From Marinomonas transparens (GTDB lineage Bacteria; Pseudomonadota; Gammaproteobacteria; Pseudomonadales; Marinomonadaceae), in NCBI RefSeq assembly GCF_016463975.1, contig NZ_JAEMNX010000007.1, positions 1 through 50,648 on the forward strand: a DNA stretch of 50,648 bases. The letters are read 5' to 3'. This document shows, one piece after another, positions 8,631 to 16,960 of this stretch; within the stretch, counting starts at the first letter, position 1; each line of letters starts with the position of its first letter. Under the pieces are notes generated by a model. The model worked only from the letters and a program-made list of their open reading frames with translations. It did not search any database and was not told where the DNA came from. Made by a program: the position numbers and the translations under genes.

Positions 8631-8690
8631 GCTTGGTGGACGACCACTCAAGCCTCTGTTTATCACTTCGGGACGGCCCGATAAAGGTTG
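8631..8690 (+). ncRNA. Guanidine-II (mini-ykkC) riboswitch inside the operon
   Basis: Two short hairpins carry the diagnostic ACGR tetraloops. P1 is 8631-8653: GCTTG-GTGG, loop ACGA at 8640-8643, CCAC-t-CAAGC, with a single bulged base. P2 is 8668-8681: TCGGG, loop ACGG at 8673-8676, CCCGA. The AAAGG ribosome site (8683-8687) lies directly after P2, and the carboxylase ATG is at 8695. The 3' arm of P1 (CTCAA at 8647-8651, CCT at 8653-8655) can pair with AGGTTGAG (8685-8692). Free RNA would therefore hide the ribosome site, and guanidine-stabilised P1 would expose it. This is the known mechanism of the class. Confidence 0.93.
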
Positions 8691-8694
8691 AGCC

Positions 8695-11600
8695 ATGTTC
8701 AATAAAGTTCTAATCGCCAACCGTGGCGCGATTGCCACTCGTATTATTCGTACGCTTAATAAAATGCAAGTGGGCTCGGTTGCCGTATATGCCGAATCCG
8801 ATGCAAAAAGTCTGCATGTTAAACGCGCTGATGAAGCCTTCTCATTAGGGGAAGGCAGCGCCAGCGAAACCTACCTTGATATGGACAAAATTTTCGCCAT
8901 TGCCAAACAAGCAGGCGCGGATGCCATTCATCCGGGTTATGGTTTTTTAAGTGAAAATTCGACCTTTGTACGCCGTTGTGAAGAAGCGGGCATCGCCTTC
9001 ATTGGCCCCACCGCAGAACAGATGATCGAATTTGGATTAAAGCACCGAGCACGTGAACTGGCACAAAACGCCAAGGTGCCTCTGTTGTCTGGTTCCGAGT
9101 TGCTAACCTCGCTAGAAGAAGCCTGCCAAACCGCCCATAACATTGGCTACCCTGTGATGCTAAAAAGTACCGCAGGCGGTGGTGGCATCGGTATGCATTT
9201 GTGCCATAACGAACAAGACTTGCAAGACAGTTTCGAATCTGTGCGTCGTTTAGGTGCCAATAACTTTGCCGACGATGGCGTGTTTTTGGAGAAATTCATT
9301 GGCCGAGCCCGCCACATCGAAGTGCAAATTTTCGCCGATGGCAAAGGCAAAGCCCTCGCCTTAGGTGAGCGGGATTGTTCTAGCCAGCGCCGCAACCAGA
9401 AAGTGGTGGAAGAATGCCCAGCGCCAAACCTAGCGGAAGATGTGCGCAAGCAGCTTCACCAAACGGCGGAGTCGCTTTTGTCCTCGGTACAGTATCGCAA
9501 TGCGGGTACCGTGGAGTTCATTTATGACATGGACACAGAGAAATTCTACTTCTTAGAAGTGAACACCCGTTTACAAGTGGAACATGGTGTGACCGAAGAA
9601 GTATACGGTGTAGACTTGGTTGAATGGATGGTGCGCCTTGCCGCAGGGGAAGACCTAGCACTAGAAGACAAGCGTCACCATTTAAAAGCCAAAGGCCACG
9701 CAGTACAGGTGCGTATTTACGCCGAAGACCCCTATAAAGATTTCCAACCTTGCCCCGGTTTACTGAGTCAGGTTTTCTTTCCCGACATCGACAACAAAGG
9801 CGTTCGTATTGATCACTGGGTAGAAACGGGGATTCAAGTATCACCGTATTTTGACCCTATGATCGCCAAAGTGATCGTGCACCAAGAAAACCGAGAAGCG
9901 GCGTTTGCGGCATTAAAAAACACACTGGATGAATGTGTGTTATACGGTACAGAAACTAACCTAGATTACCTGAAGACCCTTGTTATTGACCCGGTTCTAT
10001 TAAAGGGGGAAGTCAGTACCCGTTATCTAAACGAATTTCGCTATCAGCCAAAGCGCATTGATGTGTTAAGTGGCGGAACACAAACCACCTTACAAGATTT
10101 CCCCGGCCGCCAGCACCATTGGAATGTGGGCGTGCCACCGTCTGGCCCGTTCGACAATTACCATTTTCGTTTGGCGAACCGATTAGTCGGCAACGGCTTA
10201 GACGCAGCAGCGATGGAGATAACCCTACAAGGGCCAACCTTAAACTTTAGCTTTGCCACCCATGTGGTGATTTCTGGTGCCGAGATTGACGCCAAGGTCG
10301 ACGGCCAAGCCATAGCATTAAACCAAATCGTTCACATTGGCGCAGGGCAAACCTTGTCATTGGGGCGCATTCAAACCAATGGCGCTCGGGCGTATTTGGC
10401 CGTGGCGGGTGGTTTTGATTGCCCAGATTATTTGGGTTCTAAATCCACCTTCACCCTTGGGCAATTTGGTGGACACAATGGTCGCGCCATTCAAACCGGT
10501 GATGTATTGCATCTTCTGGGCTCTCAAGAAGCATCGGCGATAAGTGCTTTGCCTACCGAATTATTGCCAGAGTTAAGCTGCGAACACGAATTACGTGTGA
10601 TCTATGGCCCACACGGTTCTCCCGATTTTTTCACCCCAGAAGACATCGATATGTTCTTCGGCACCGCGTGGGAAATTCACTATAACTCTAGCCGTACGGG
10701 CGTGCGCCTGATCGGTCCAAAACCCAAATGGGCAAGACTCGATGGCGGCGAAGCGGGTTTGCATCCGTCTAACATCCACGACAATGCGTACGCCTTTGGC
10801 AGCGTGGACTTTACCGGTGACATGCCCGTGATTCTTGGGCCAGATGGCCCATCCCTCGGTGGCTTTGTTTGTCCAGCTACTGTGATTACCGCCGACTTAT
10901 GGAAACTCGGCCAGCTTCGCGCAGGGGATAAAATTCGCTTTGTGCCTGTTACCTTAGAAGACGCCGTGGCTTTAGAGGCGGCGCAAAATCAAAGCTTGCA
11001 AGACTTAACGCCAATTCATCGAGAGTTACCTGCTTGTGCCATCGATACCCCAATTTTGAAAACCTTATCCGCGGATCGATTTGGTGATCAGATCGTGTAT
11101 CGCGCGGCGGGCGACCACTTTTTGTTGGTGGAATACGGCGAGCAAATGCTGGATATTCGTCTGCGTTTTCGAGCTCACGCGCTCATGCAGTGGCTAGAGA
11201 AAAACCCACTGGCAGGCATGCGTGAACTCACACCGGGCATTCGTTCCTTGCAAATCCATTACGACAGTCAACAACTGAGCTACAAAGATTTGTTGGCTCA
11301 CTTGGAATCTGCTGAGCAAGCATTAAGTACACAACTGGATGAACTGACAGTGCCGTCTCGTACGGTTTATTTACCTTTGTCTTGGGACGATAAAGCCTGC
11401 CAAGAAGCCATTGATAAATACGCGCAATCGGTACGCTCTAATGCCCCTTGGTGCCCAAGTAACCTAGAATTCATTCGTCGCATTAACGGCCTAGACAGCA
11501 TAGAGGATGTAAAAGACATCCTGTTCAATGCCAGCTATTTGGTGATGGGATTGGGAGATGTTTACCTAGGTGCGCCCGTGGCAACACCGGTCGACCCGCG

Positions 11601-12306
11601 CCACCGTCTTGTGACCACCAAATACAACCCAGCGCGTACTTGGACAGCGGAAAACTCCGTGGGAATCGGTGGCTCTTACCTCTGCGTGTACGGCATGGAA
11701 GGCCCCGGAGGGTATCAGTTTGTCGGTCGCACCCTGCAAATGTGGAATCGATACCGCCAAACCAGCGCGTTTACCAAACCTTGGTTACTGCGCTTCTTCG
11801 ACCAGATTCGCTTTTACGAAGTGAGCCATGAAGAACTGGACCAAATCCGCAAAGATTTTCCTCACGACAACTATGGCATCCGCATCGAAGAAAGCACTTT
11901 CTCCCTGTCGGAATACCAAGGTTTTATCGATGACAACAGCGACAGCATTGATGAATTCAAGCAAGGTCGTAACCAAGCCTTTGAAGCCGAACTGGCACGC
12001 TGGCACGCCAACGGACAATTCCACTTTGACATGGACGAAGCCCAATCGGTTACCTCGGAAATCACTTGGAGTGAAGACGCGGTTGTCGTCGACAGCCCCG
12101 TGTCTGGCAGTGTGTGGCAAACCCAAGTCACCGAAGGCGAGCAAGTTCAAGCAGGGCAGTTATTGGTGATTTTGGAATCCATGAAGATGGAAATTCCTAT
12201 CTACGCACCGTCCGAAGGTGTGGTGTCGGATGTGCTATTAAAAGACGGTAGCCGTGTGAACGCTGGGCAAGCGATTGTCGTCCTAGAAGAAAAGATTGAA
12301 GCATAG
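8695..12306 (+). CDS. Guanidine carboxylase (urea-carboxylase-like, biotin-dependent)
   Basis: A 1203-residue biotin enzyme with the urea-carboxylase architecture. A biotin carboxylase occupies about 1-450: the ATP-grasp glycine loop is AGGGGIGMH, and EVNTRLQVEHGVTEE is near 287-301. A KipA/AHS2 half (about 465-780) and a KipI/AHS1 half (about 800-1050) form the carboxyltransferase. A C-terminal biotinyl domain has biotin-lysine K1164 in ESMKMEIP. Enzymes of this subtype in ykkC-controlled operons carboxylate guanidine with ATP and bicarbonate in preference to urea. Two guanidine riboswitches and adjacent CgdAB make that assignment strong here. Translation is predicted to be gated by the guanidine-II element immediately upstream. 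It ends 24 bases before the allophanate hydrolase gene. Confidence 0.93.
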   Translation: MFNKVLIANRGAIATRIIRTLNKMQVGSVAVYAESDAKSLHVKRADEAFSLGEGSASETYLDMDKIFAIAKQAGADAIHPGYGFLSENSTFVRRCEEAGIAFIGPTAEQMIEFGLKHRARELAQNAKVPLLSGSELLTSLEEACQTAHNIGYPVMLKSTAGGGGIGMHLCHNEQDLQDSFESVRRLGANNFADDGVFLEKFIGRARHIEVQIFADGKGKALALGERDCSSQRRNQKVVEECPAPNLAEDVRKQLHQTAESLLSSVQYRNAGTVEFIYDMDTEKFYFLEVNTRLQVEHGVTEEVYGVDLVEWMVRLAAGEDLALEDKRHHLKAKGHAVQVRIYAEDPYKDFQPCPGLLSQVFFPDIDNKGVRIDHWVETGIQVSPYFDPMIAKVIVHQENREAAFAALKNTLDECVLYGTETNLDYLKTLVIDPVLLKGEVSTRYLNEFRYQPKRIDVLSGGTQTTLQDFPGRQHHWNVGVPPSGPFDNYHFRLANRLVGNGLDAAAMEITLQGPTLNFSFATHVVISGAEIDAKVDGQAIALNQIVHIGAGQTLSLGRIQTNGARAYLAVAGGFDCPDYLGSKSTFTLGQFGGHNGRAIQTGDVLHLLGSQEASAISALPTELLPELSCEHELRVIYGPHGSPDFFTPEDIDMFFGTAWEIHYNSSRTGVRLIGPKPKWARLDGGEAGLHPSNIHDNAYAFGSVDFTGDMPVILGPDGPSLGGFVCPATVITADLWKLGQLRAGDKIRFVPVTLEDAVALEAAQNQSLQDLTPIHRELPACAIDTPILKTLSADRFGDQIVYRAAGDHFLLVEYGEQMLDIRLRFRAHALMQWLEKNPLAGMRELTPGIRSLQIHYDSQQLSYKDLLAHLESAEQALSTQLDELTVPSRTVYLPLSWDDKACQEAIDKYAQSVRSNAPWCPSNLEFIRRINGLDSIEDVKDILFNASYLVMGLGDVYLGAPVATPVDPRHRLVTTKYNPARTWTAENSVGIGGSYLCVYGMEGPGGYQFVGRTLQMWNRYRQTSAFTKPWLLRFFDQIRFYEVSHEELDQIRKDFPHDNYGIRIEESTFSLSEYQGFIDDNSDSIDEFKQGRNQAFEAELARWHANGQFHFDMDEAQSVTSEITWSEDAVVVDSPVSGSVWQTQVTEGEQVQAGQLLVILESMKMEIPIYAPSEGVVSDVLLKDGSRVNAGQAIVVLEEKIEA

Positions 12307-12330
12307 AGCAGAGCTTAAGGAGCAAAAAAT

Positions 12331-14175
12331 ATGAGTATGCAATTAGAAACAGAAAACGGATTAGACATGGGCTTTAGCGCACTACGTAAGGCCTACCAAG
12401 ACGGTTCCGCGACACCAGAAAGCGTGATGGCCGGCATTCGTGAACGTGCAGCAGACTACCAAGATCACAATATTTGGATTCACCTATTAACCGAAGCCGA
12501 ACAAGCCTTTTGGTTGAACAAGTTAAAAGACAAAGACCTCGCATCCCACCCGTTATGGGGCATTCCATTTGCCATAAAAGACAACATTGACCTAGAAGGC
12601 ATTCCCACTACCGCCGGCTGCCCAGAGTTTGCTTTTACGCCAACTCAGTCGGCCAAGGTCGTGCAACAACTGATTGACGCAGGGGCGATTCCCGTCGGCA
12701 AAACCAACCTAGACCAGTTTGCAACCGGCTTAAACGGCACACGTTCTCCTATGGGAGCATGCCATAACTCGTTCAACTACGACTTCATCAGTGGTGGCTC
12801 AAGCTCAGGGTCAGCGGTTTCTGTGGCGCTGGGGTTAGCCAGCTTCAGTTTAGGCACAGACACCGCAGGGTCAGGTCGTATTCCGGCCTGCTTTAACAAC
12901 CTCGTGGGTGTAAAACCCAGCATAGGATTACTATCGGCGACAGGCATGTTACCTGCTTGTCGTAGTTTGGACTGTATAACGATTTTTGCCTACAACACAG
13001 ACGATGCCAACATCGCCTTAGCCGCGGCAGAAGGCTTTGATGCCACAGACGGCTACAGCCGAGCGAACCCATTTGATAACCAAGCACGCCATTATGGTTT
13101 GCGTACAGGGCCATTAAAAGTGGGCATCATTCCTGCTCATCAGCTGAAATTCTTTGGTGATGACTCTTACCAAAAAGCCTACTTAGAGACCTTAGACTTA
13201 TTAAAAGCGCAGGGCTTCGAATTCCAAGAGATCGACTACGCCCCCTTCGATGAAATCGCCCAATTACTGTACGAAGGCCCTTGGGTCTCAGAACGTTACG
13301 TGGCGACCCAGCCGTTAATCGAAGACAACCCAGAGGCCATCTTCCCCGTAGTGCGTGAAATCATCGCCCCCGGTGGCAAACCGCCAGCAACGGCCTTGTT
13401 CAAAGCGCAATATCGTATTAATGACTTAAAGCAAATCTGCCTCGCGCAAATGGCGCAGGTGGATTGCTTACTCACCCCCACCGCAGGCCGTCACTTTACC
13501 GTTGCCGAAATGCTCGCTGAACCGATCAAACACAACAGTGAATTGGGCTACTACACCAACTTCATGAACCTCATCGACCTTGCGTCTATTGCCGTACCGA
13601 CAGTGATGACCGAGAACGACATGCCATTTGGTATCACACTGGTTGGACCGACTTTAAGTGACCGTATGCTCATGTCGATTGCTAACCGAATTCAGCAAGC
13701 CTTACCCTTGAAAAAAGGCGCGTTGGACGTAATAGCAAACCCCAGCAACACAACCCCAGTGGGCAACAACCAAACCATCGACGTCATGGTGTGCGGCGCC
13801 CATTTAGCAGGCCAACCCCTTAACTGGCAACTCACCGAACGTGGCGCCACCTTAAAAACCAAAACCACCACCGCGCCAGTTTATCGCATGTACGCCTTAG
13901 CAGGCGGCCCGCCACTGCGTCCGGGATTGGTTTTAAATACTGGCTTAGGGGATGAAGAAAATGGCGAAGCCATCGAAGTCGAAATCTGGTCAATGCCGAG
14001 TGAAAACTTTGGCAGCTTCGTCGCCGGCATACCCGCACCGCTCGGCATCGGCAAAGTCCAACTTATTGATGGCAGCTCCGTGGCCGGATTCATCTGCGAA
14101 CCTTATGGTATAGAAGGCGCGGTAGAGATTACACAGTTAAAAGGCTGGCGAGCGTATTTAGCATCGTTGTCGTAA
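12331..14175 (+). CDS. atzF: Allophanate hydrolase
   Basis: A 614-residue two-domain enzyme, full length for the AtzF/DUR1 family. The N-terminal amidase-signature domain has the Lys-cisSer-Ser triad: K83 in FAIKDN, S158 within GGSSSGS, and S181 in DTAGSGRIP. The C-terminal domain (about 445-614, starting near VMVCGAHLAGQPLNWQL) is the gamma-glutamyl-cyclotransferase-like module that completes the reaction. It converts allophanate to ammonia and carbon dioxide. AAGGAG lies 8 bases before the ATG. It is the last gene of the guanidine operon, and a terminator follows 35 bases after the stop. With CgdAB and the carboxylase, one guanidine yields three ammonia. Confidence 0.95.
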   Translation: MSMQLETENGLDMGFSALRKAYQDGSATPESVMAGIRERAADYQDHNIWIHLLTEAEQAFWLNKLKDKDLASHPLWGIPFAIKDNIDLEGIPTTAGCPEFAFTPTQSAKVVQQLIDAGAIPVGKTNLDQFATGLNGTRSPMGACHNSFNYDFISGGSSSGSAVSVALGLASFSLGTDTAGSGRIPACFNNLVGVKPSIGLLSATGMLPACRSLDCITIFAYNTDDANIALAAAEGFDATDGYSRANPFDNQARHYGLRTGPLKVGIIPAHQLKFFGDDSYQKAYLETLDLLKAQGFEFQEIDYAPFDEIAQLLYEGPWVSERYVATQPLIEDNPEAIFPVVREIIAPGGKPPATALFKAQYRINDLKQICLAQMAQVDCLLTPTAGRHFTVAEMLAEPIKHNSELGYYTNFMNLIDLASIAVPTVMTENDMPFGITLVGPTLSDRMLMSIANRIQQALPLKKGALDVIANPSNTTPVGNNQTIDVMVCGAHLAGQPLNWQLTERGATLKTKTTTAPVYRMYALAGGPPLRPGLVLNTGLGDEENGEAIEVEIWSMPSENFGSFVAGIPAPLGIGKVQLIDGSSVAGFICEPYGIEGAVEITQLKGWRAYLASLS

Positions 14176-14210
14176 TGTGTTGGTAAGATAAAAAGTAAGG
14201 GAAAACGCAA

Positions 14211-14246
14211 ACCACTTTTCTAGGAATAGAGAAGTGGTTTTTTTTG
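14211..14246 (+). terminator. Intrinsic terminator of the guanidine operon
   Basis: CCACTTTTC (14212-14220), an 8-base loop and GAGAAGTGG (14229-14237) form a 9-bp stem with one G-T pair. The stem runs straight into an eight-base T run. It lies 35 bases after the allophanate hydrolase stop. Confidence 0.9.
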
Positions 14247-14913
14247 GGCTTTGCCCTTGCCCTTCATTCTTATCAGTTAATCCAAGTTCCATTTAAAGAC
14301 CCTAGGGGTCGAACACCTTTTCGAGCTGGTGGATTTCAAGTTTTCTGATGAGCTTTTATAGAAAAGGGCTTTGACCCCGGCTGTCATCAGCTGATCCAAG
14401 TTCCATCCAAACGCTTTGAGCCATGAGTTTTATTCCGCCCTGCTGAGCGGGTAACTTTTGCCGCTATTAAATTCAGGAAAGCACAAAAGTAACCAAAAGG
14501 GCTCTTGTCGGACTTTCAGCCCAAAACGTGTCATTGGCTTTGTTTTACACGATTTTTGGCACAACGATGTAATACGTAAGGTGCTGATGCAGTTTTTTAA
14601 ATATAAATAAGTCAGTAATCGAATGACTCGGAAACACCATAAGGTCGCGCAATCACTTTCTTATATTAAAAAGGGCGTCGAACGGAGTTAGTCTGGATCG
14701 ATAGTCAGTAAACCCCCAAAAACTTTGGCCAAAATGACCAATCTTCACACTACAAAACTATCCTTTTCCCTCCCCTTGTGTCTTTGAAGGGGAGGGCGAG
14801 GGAGGGGTTATGTCTTTTGGTTCTGTTGTTTTTTTTAGGCTAAACACAGGCTTCTTTGACATGTTTTATTGCCTATACAAAAATGTACTAAATATTGGTA
14901 CTTGGAGGTTTTC
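14247..14913. repeat. Hairpin-rich intergenic stretch with short repeats
   Basis: No gene is seen in this 660-base stretch. It holds several structures. A 21-base direct repeat (14272-14292 and 14386-14406) matches at 19 positions. An inverted repeat pairs GTAACTTTTG near 14450 with CAAAAGTAAC near 14485. A second pairs CCAAAACGTGT near 14521 with ACACGATTTTTGG near 14547. A perfect 10-bp stem pairs CCCTCCCCTT (14768-14777) with AAGGGGAGGG (14787-14796). This looks like an accumulation of dispersed palindromic elements at the edge of the accessory region that follows. Confidence 0.55.
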
Positions 14914-15156
14914 ATGGCTAAAAATACAAGCATTAGTTTAGGCAGTCATTTTGATCAGTTTATCGTGCAGCAAGTTGCCGAAGGTCGTTATGCTTCGGCG
15001 AGTGAAGTTATCCGCGCAGGTTTACGGAAACTGGAAGACGAAGAGCAAAAACTGAAAGCGCTTCAAGGCCTTATTCAAGAAGGCATCGCCAGCGGTACAT
15101 CGGAATACAGTTATGATGGATTAATGAAAGAATTGGATGACGAACTGGGTAAATGA
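14914..15156 (+). CDS. ParD-family antitoxin
   Basis: An 80-residue ribbon-helix-helix antitoxin. The N-terminal strand SISLGSHFDQFI is followed by GRYASASEVIRAGLRKLEDEE, the typical ParD DNA-binding fold, and then an acidic tail that wraps the toxin. I chose ATG 14914 because GGAGG precedes it; the upstream in-frame start at 14869 is unlikely. The stop overlaps the toxin ATG by 4 bases, as in intact parDE operons. The toxin gene is truncated, so the antitoxin is probably an orphan that may still bind its promoter or neutralise related toxins. Confidence 0.9.
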   Translation: MAKNTSISLGSHFDQFIVQQVAEGRYASASEVIRAGLRKLEDEEQKLKALQGLIQEGIASGTSEYSYDGLMKELDDELGK

Positions 15157-15290
15157 GCGTGTTTACTCTATCAAAATCGGCACGTGCGGATTTAAAACAA
15201 ATAGCGATTTATACGCAGAAAAAATGGGGTGCAGCCCAAGTCCAACGCAGAAGCTACATTGCTGTAGACCGTATTGCAACAGGCTTTTAA
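15153..15290 (+). pseudogene. Truncated ParE toxin
   Basis: ATG 15153 overlaps the parD stop. The product starts SVFTLSKSARADLKQIAIYTQKKWGAAQV, which is the N-terminal helical hairpin of ParE/RelE-type toxins. It then departs into unrelated sequence near 15260 and stops after 45 residues, about half the usual 95-100. The core strands with the catalytic or gyrase-contacting C-terminal part are absent. The break coincides with the edge of an IS30-family remnant on the other strand, so insertion and later deletion is the likely cause. Confidence 0.85.
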
Positions 15291-15605
15291 CATAGGCATT
15301 TCTCTGGCTAATCGCCCGGCTACTTGCTCTGGACTGAAACTCAGTTCGAGTAAGCTTTCCACTTTATCGACCTGTTCCTGACTTCGTTTCGTAAACTTGC
15401 GAGCCTGTGTTCTGATCGTAGTGACATGAGTGTGAGCAGTCTTAGCGCAATATTCCGTATTGGGGCATCGTCCAAGCTCACGAGCAATCGTTTTATTGCT
15501 TCACCCCATCTTTGTAGCGATGGTTCTTGCCGAAAACCCTAGTTTATTTAGGCCTTCAATTTGGTATCGTTCTTTAAGTGTCAGTTGCTTATATTGGTTG
15601 TTCAT
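15260..15605 (-). pseudogene. IS30-family transposase remnant
   Basis: Read from ATG 15605 on the minus strand, the frame begins NNQYKQLTLKERYQIEGL, then the helix-turn-helix GFSARTIATKMG, and later KTIARELGR and SFSPEQVAGRLAR. These are the N-terminal features of IS30 transposases. A TGA interrupts the frame between KMG and SNKTIAREL, where functional members have an arginine; one CGA-to-TGA change would explain it. Only about 115 codons remain and the DDE catalytic core is missing, because the remnant runs into the truncated parE. No clear terminal inverted repeats were recognised. Confidence 0.85.
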
Positions 15606-15817
15606 TTTTGACGACCTTGGTGGATTGTGTGAGAACTCGAAGCCTATAGGCAACTGACTCTCTTATCTATACCAAGTGTGTCGGTTATTGTTGAGATCTA
15701 AGAAATGCATTACCTAATACCTTAAAACCTCTTAGGATGGATCTCAGGGAATCGTTTTTAGCTAAATTTGGCAGTTCGAGTAATTCTACAGCCTCGTTAT
15801 GCATACTGGAGAGTTCA

Positions 15818-16183
15818 GTGAGTAATTTTAGAAAAAATATCGCTCCTTATGTTGAAGCTGAAATCTCAAAGTCAAAAGATAAGGAAAAGTCAGGGTGTTA
15901 TGATGATTCTTTTGCTCATCTAGAAAATGCTCATGTTTTAGGGCAAGAATCTACTTATTGGCATGTAAAGGTACATTATCTTATGTTCTTATGGGGAATT
16001 AGGCACAAGGATGTGAAAGAAGTATTTGGCCAATTCATACGTATAATTGGGGCTGCTGCTTTAACATCAATAAAAGGCGTCCCAATTGGAAATACTGGTG
16101 GTAGTAATGTTAGTCCAGTTAAGCCAATGCCAATCAAGCCTGAGCATGCAGAGATAATTGCAAAGGTTAAAAGTAATGCATAA
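15818..16183 (+). CDS. DUF3703-family protein, gene-cassette ORF
   Basis: A 121-residue soluble protein of unknown function. FAHLENAHVLGQESTYWHVKVHYLMF and VPIGNTGGSNVSPVKPMPI match the DUF3703 family as I know it. The start is GTG 15818 with GGAGAG seven bases upstream; an earlier in-frame ATG at 15737 lacks a ribosome site. The stop codon lies inside the first core sequence of an attC-like site, the usual layout of an integron cassette. Base composition is more AT-rich than the guanidine operon. DUF3703 proteins are found near metal-resistance genes in some genomes, but nothing here supports a specific role. Confidence 0.8.
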   Translation: MSNFRKNIAPYVEAEISKSKDKEKSGCYDDSFAHLENAHVLGQESTYWHVKVHYLMFLWGIRHKDVKEVFGQFIRIIGAAALTSIKGVPIGNTGGSNVSPVKPMPIKPEHAEIIAKVKSNA

Positions 16184-16277
16184 CAAGTGCTGACAACCGA
16201 CTGCCGAAATGGTCACTTTTTTGAAAAAACCGCAAAACAAGCGCCCATTTTATCGGCGGCTGCGGCAGGCGTTAGGT
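16177..16277 (+). repeat. attC-like integron recombination site
   Basis: The segment begins GCATAAC (near RYYYAAC) at the DUF3703 stop and ends GTTAGGT (16271-16277), a perfect GTTRRRY core. Internally CTGCCG (16201-16206) pairs with CGGCAG (16263-16268), giving the imperfect palindrome expected of attC. Length is about 100 bases. The next cassette ATG lies 17 bases downstream. After that cassette's stop, ACCTAAC (16834-16840) is another perfect left core, but the matching right end is degenerate (GTTATGT at 16857-16863). The second site is therefore probably truncated. Confidence 0.75.
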
Positions 16278-16293
16278 TTCTAAGAGGAAAATC

Positions 16294-16839
16294 ATGTTTA
16301 CAATTGAAGTAGAAGAGGGTTTAGAACTCGCGCTTGTTGAGCCTAAATTTGCGTCTAAATATCTCGAAATTGTCTCAAATCAGCGAGACTATCTAGGTGA
16401 ATGGTTAGTTTGGCCTCCTCATGCTGAAAATGAAGAGTTTTTCTTGAGTTTTATCAAAAAGTCATTACATGACTATGCAGACGGAAAGTCACTAGTTTGT
16501 GCGATGATGTACCAGAATGAAGTGGCAGGTAATATTAGCTTCAATACTATTAATCACGACTTACAAAAAGTCGAAATTGGTTATTGGTTGCGTCGTGATT
16601 TGCAAGGCAAAGGTATCGTCAGCAAGTCACTATCGAAGCTGATCAGCTATGCTTTCACTGAATTGAATATGCAAAAAGTTCAAATATCGGCAGCAGTAGA
16701 TAACCAAGTGAGCCGTAGTGTTTGTGAGCGGTTAGGGTTTAAACTAGAGGGCGTCATAACTCGTGCTGAAAATCTAAACGGTCGAGTCGTTGATCATGCT
16801 GTGTATGGGCTAAGTCGTTCATTTTTAGCCAAAACCTAA
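16294..16839 (+). CDS. GNAT acetyltransferase, RimJ/RimL-like (gene cassette)
   Basis: A 181-residue N-acetyltransferase. The GNAT core is visible: EIGYWLRRDLQGKGIVSKSL forms the acetyl-CoA loop (consensus Q/RxxGxG/A), followed by the Leu/Asn-rich helix and the C-terminal VSRSVCERLGFKLEG. It most resembles RimL-type ribosomal-protein or small-molecule acetyltransferases. AGAGGA precedes the ATG, and an attC-like site lies immediately upstream. Acetyltransferases are common integron cassettes, where they may act on antibiotics or peptides; the substrate is unknown. Confidence 0.87.
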   Translation: MFTIEVEEGLELALVEPKFASKYLEIVSNQRDYLGEWLVWPPHAENEEFFLSFIKKSLHDYADGKSLVCAMMYQNEVAGNISFNTINHDLQKVEIGYWLRRDLQGKGIVSKSLSKLISYAFTELNMQKVQISAAVDNQVSRSVCERLGFKLEGVITRAENLNGRVVDHAVYGLSRSFLAKT

Positions 16840-16960
16840 CAAGCACTTAATGGGATGTTATGTTTCTCGGAGATTCTGTTATGTCAATTAGTCCAATTAA
16901 TGAAAACTCTTGGGGTGAGAATAAATAGGCGGGGTCGTAGTAAAATTAGATTCAAAGAGG

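Noticed and set aside
9518..9844. 108-codon frame opposite the carboxylase
   Set aside because: Shadow of the guanidine carboxylase; no ribosome site or family.
11785..12150. 121-codon frame opposite the carboxylase
   Set aside because: Shadow frame within a conserved gene, no independent support.
14272..14406. Two-copy direct repeat as a possible CRISPR
   Set aside because: Only two copies, no regular spacing and no cas gene in the window.
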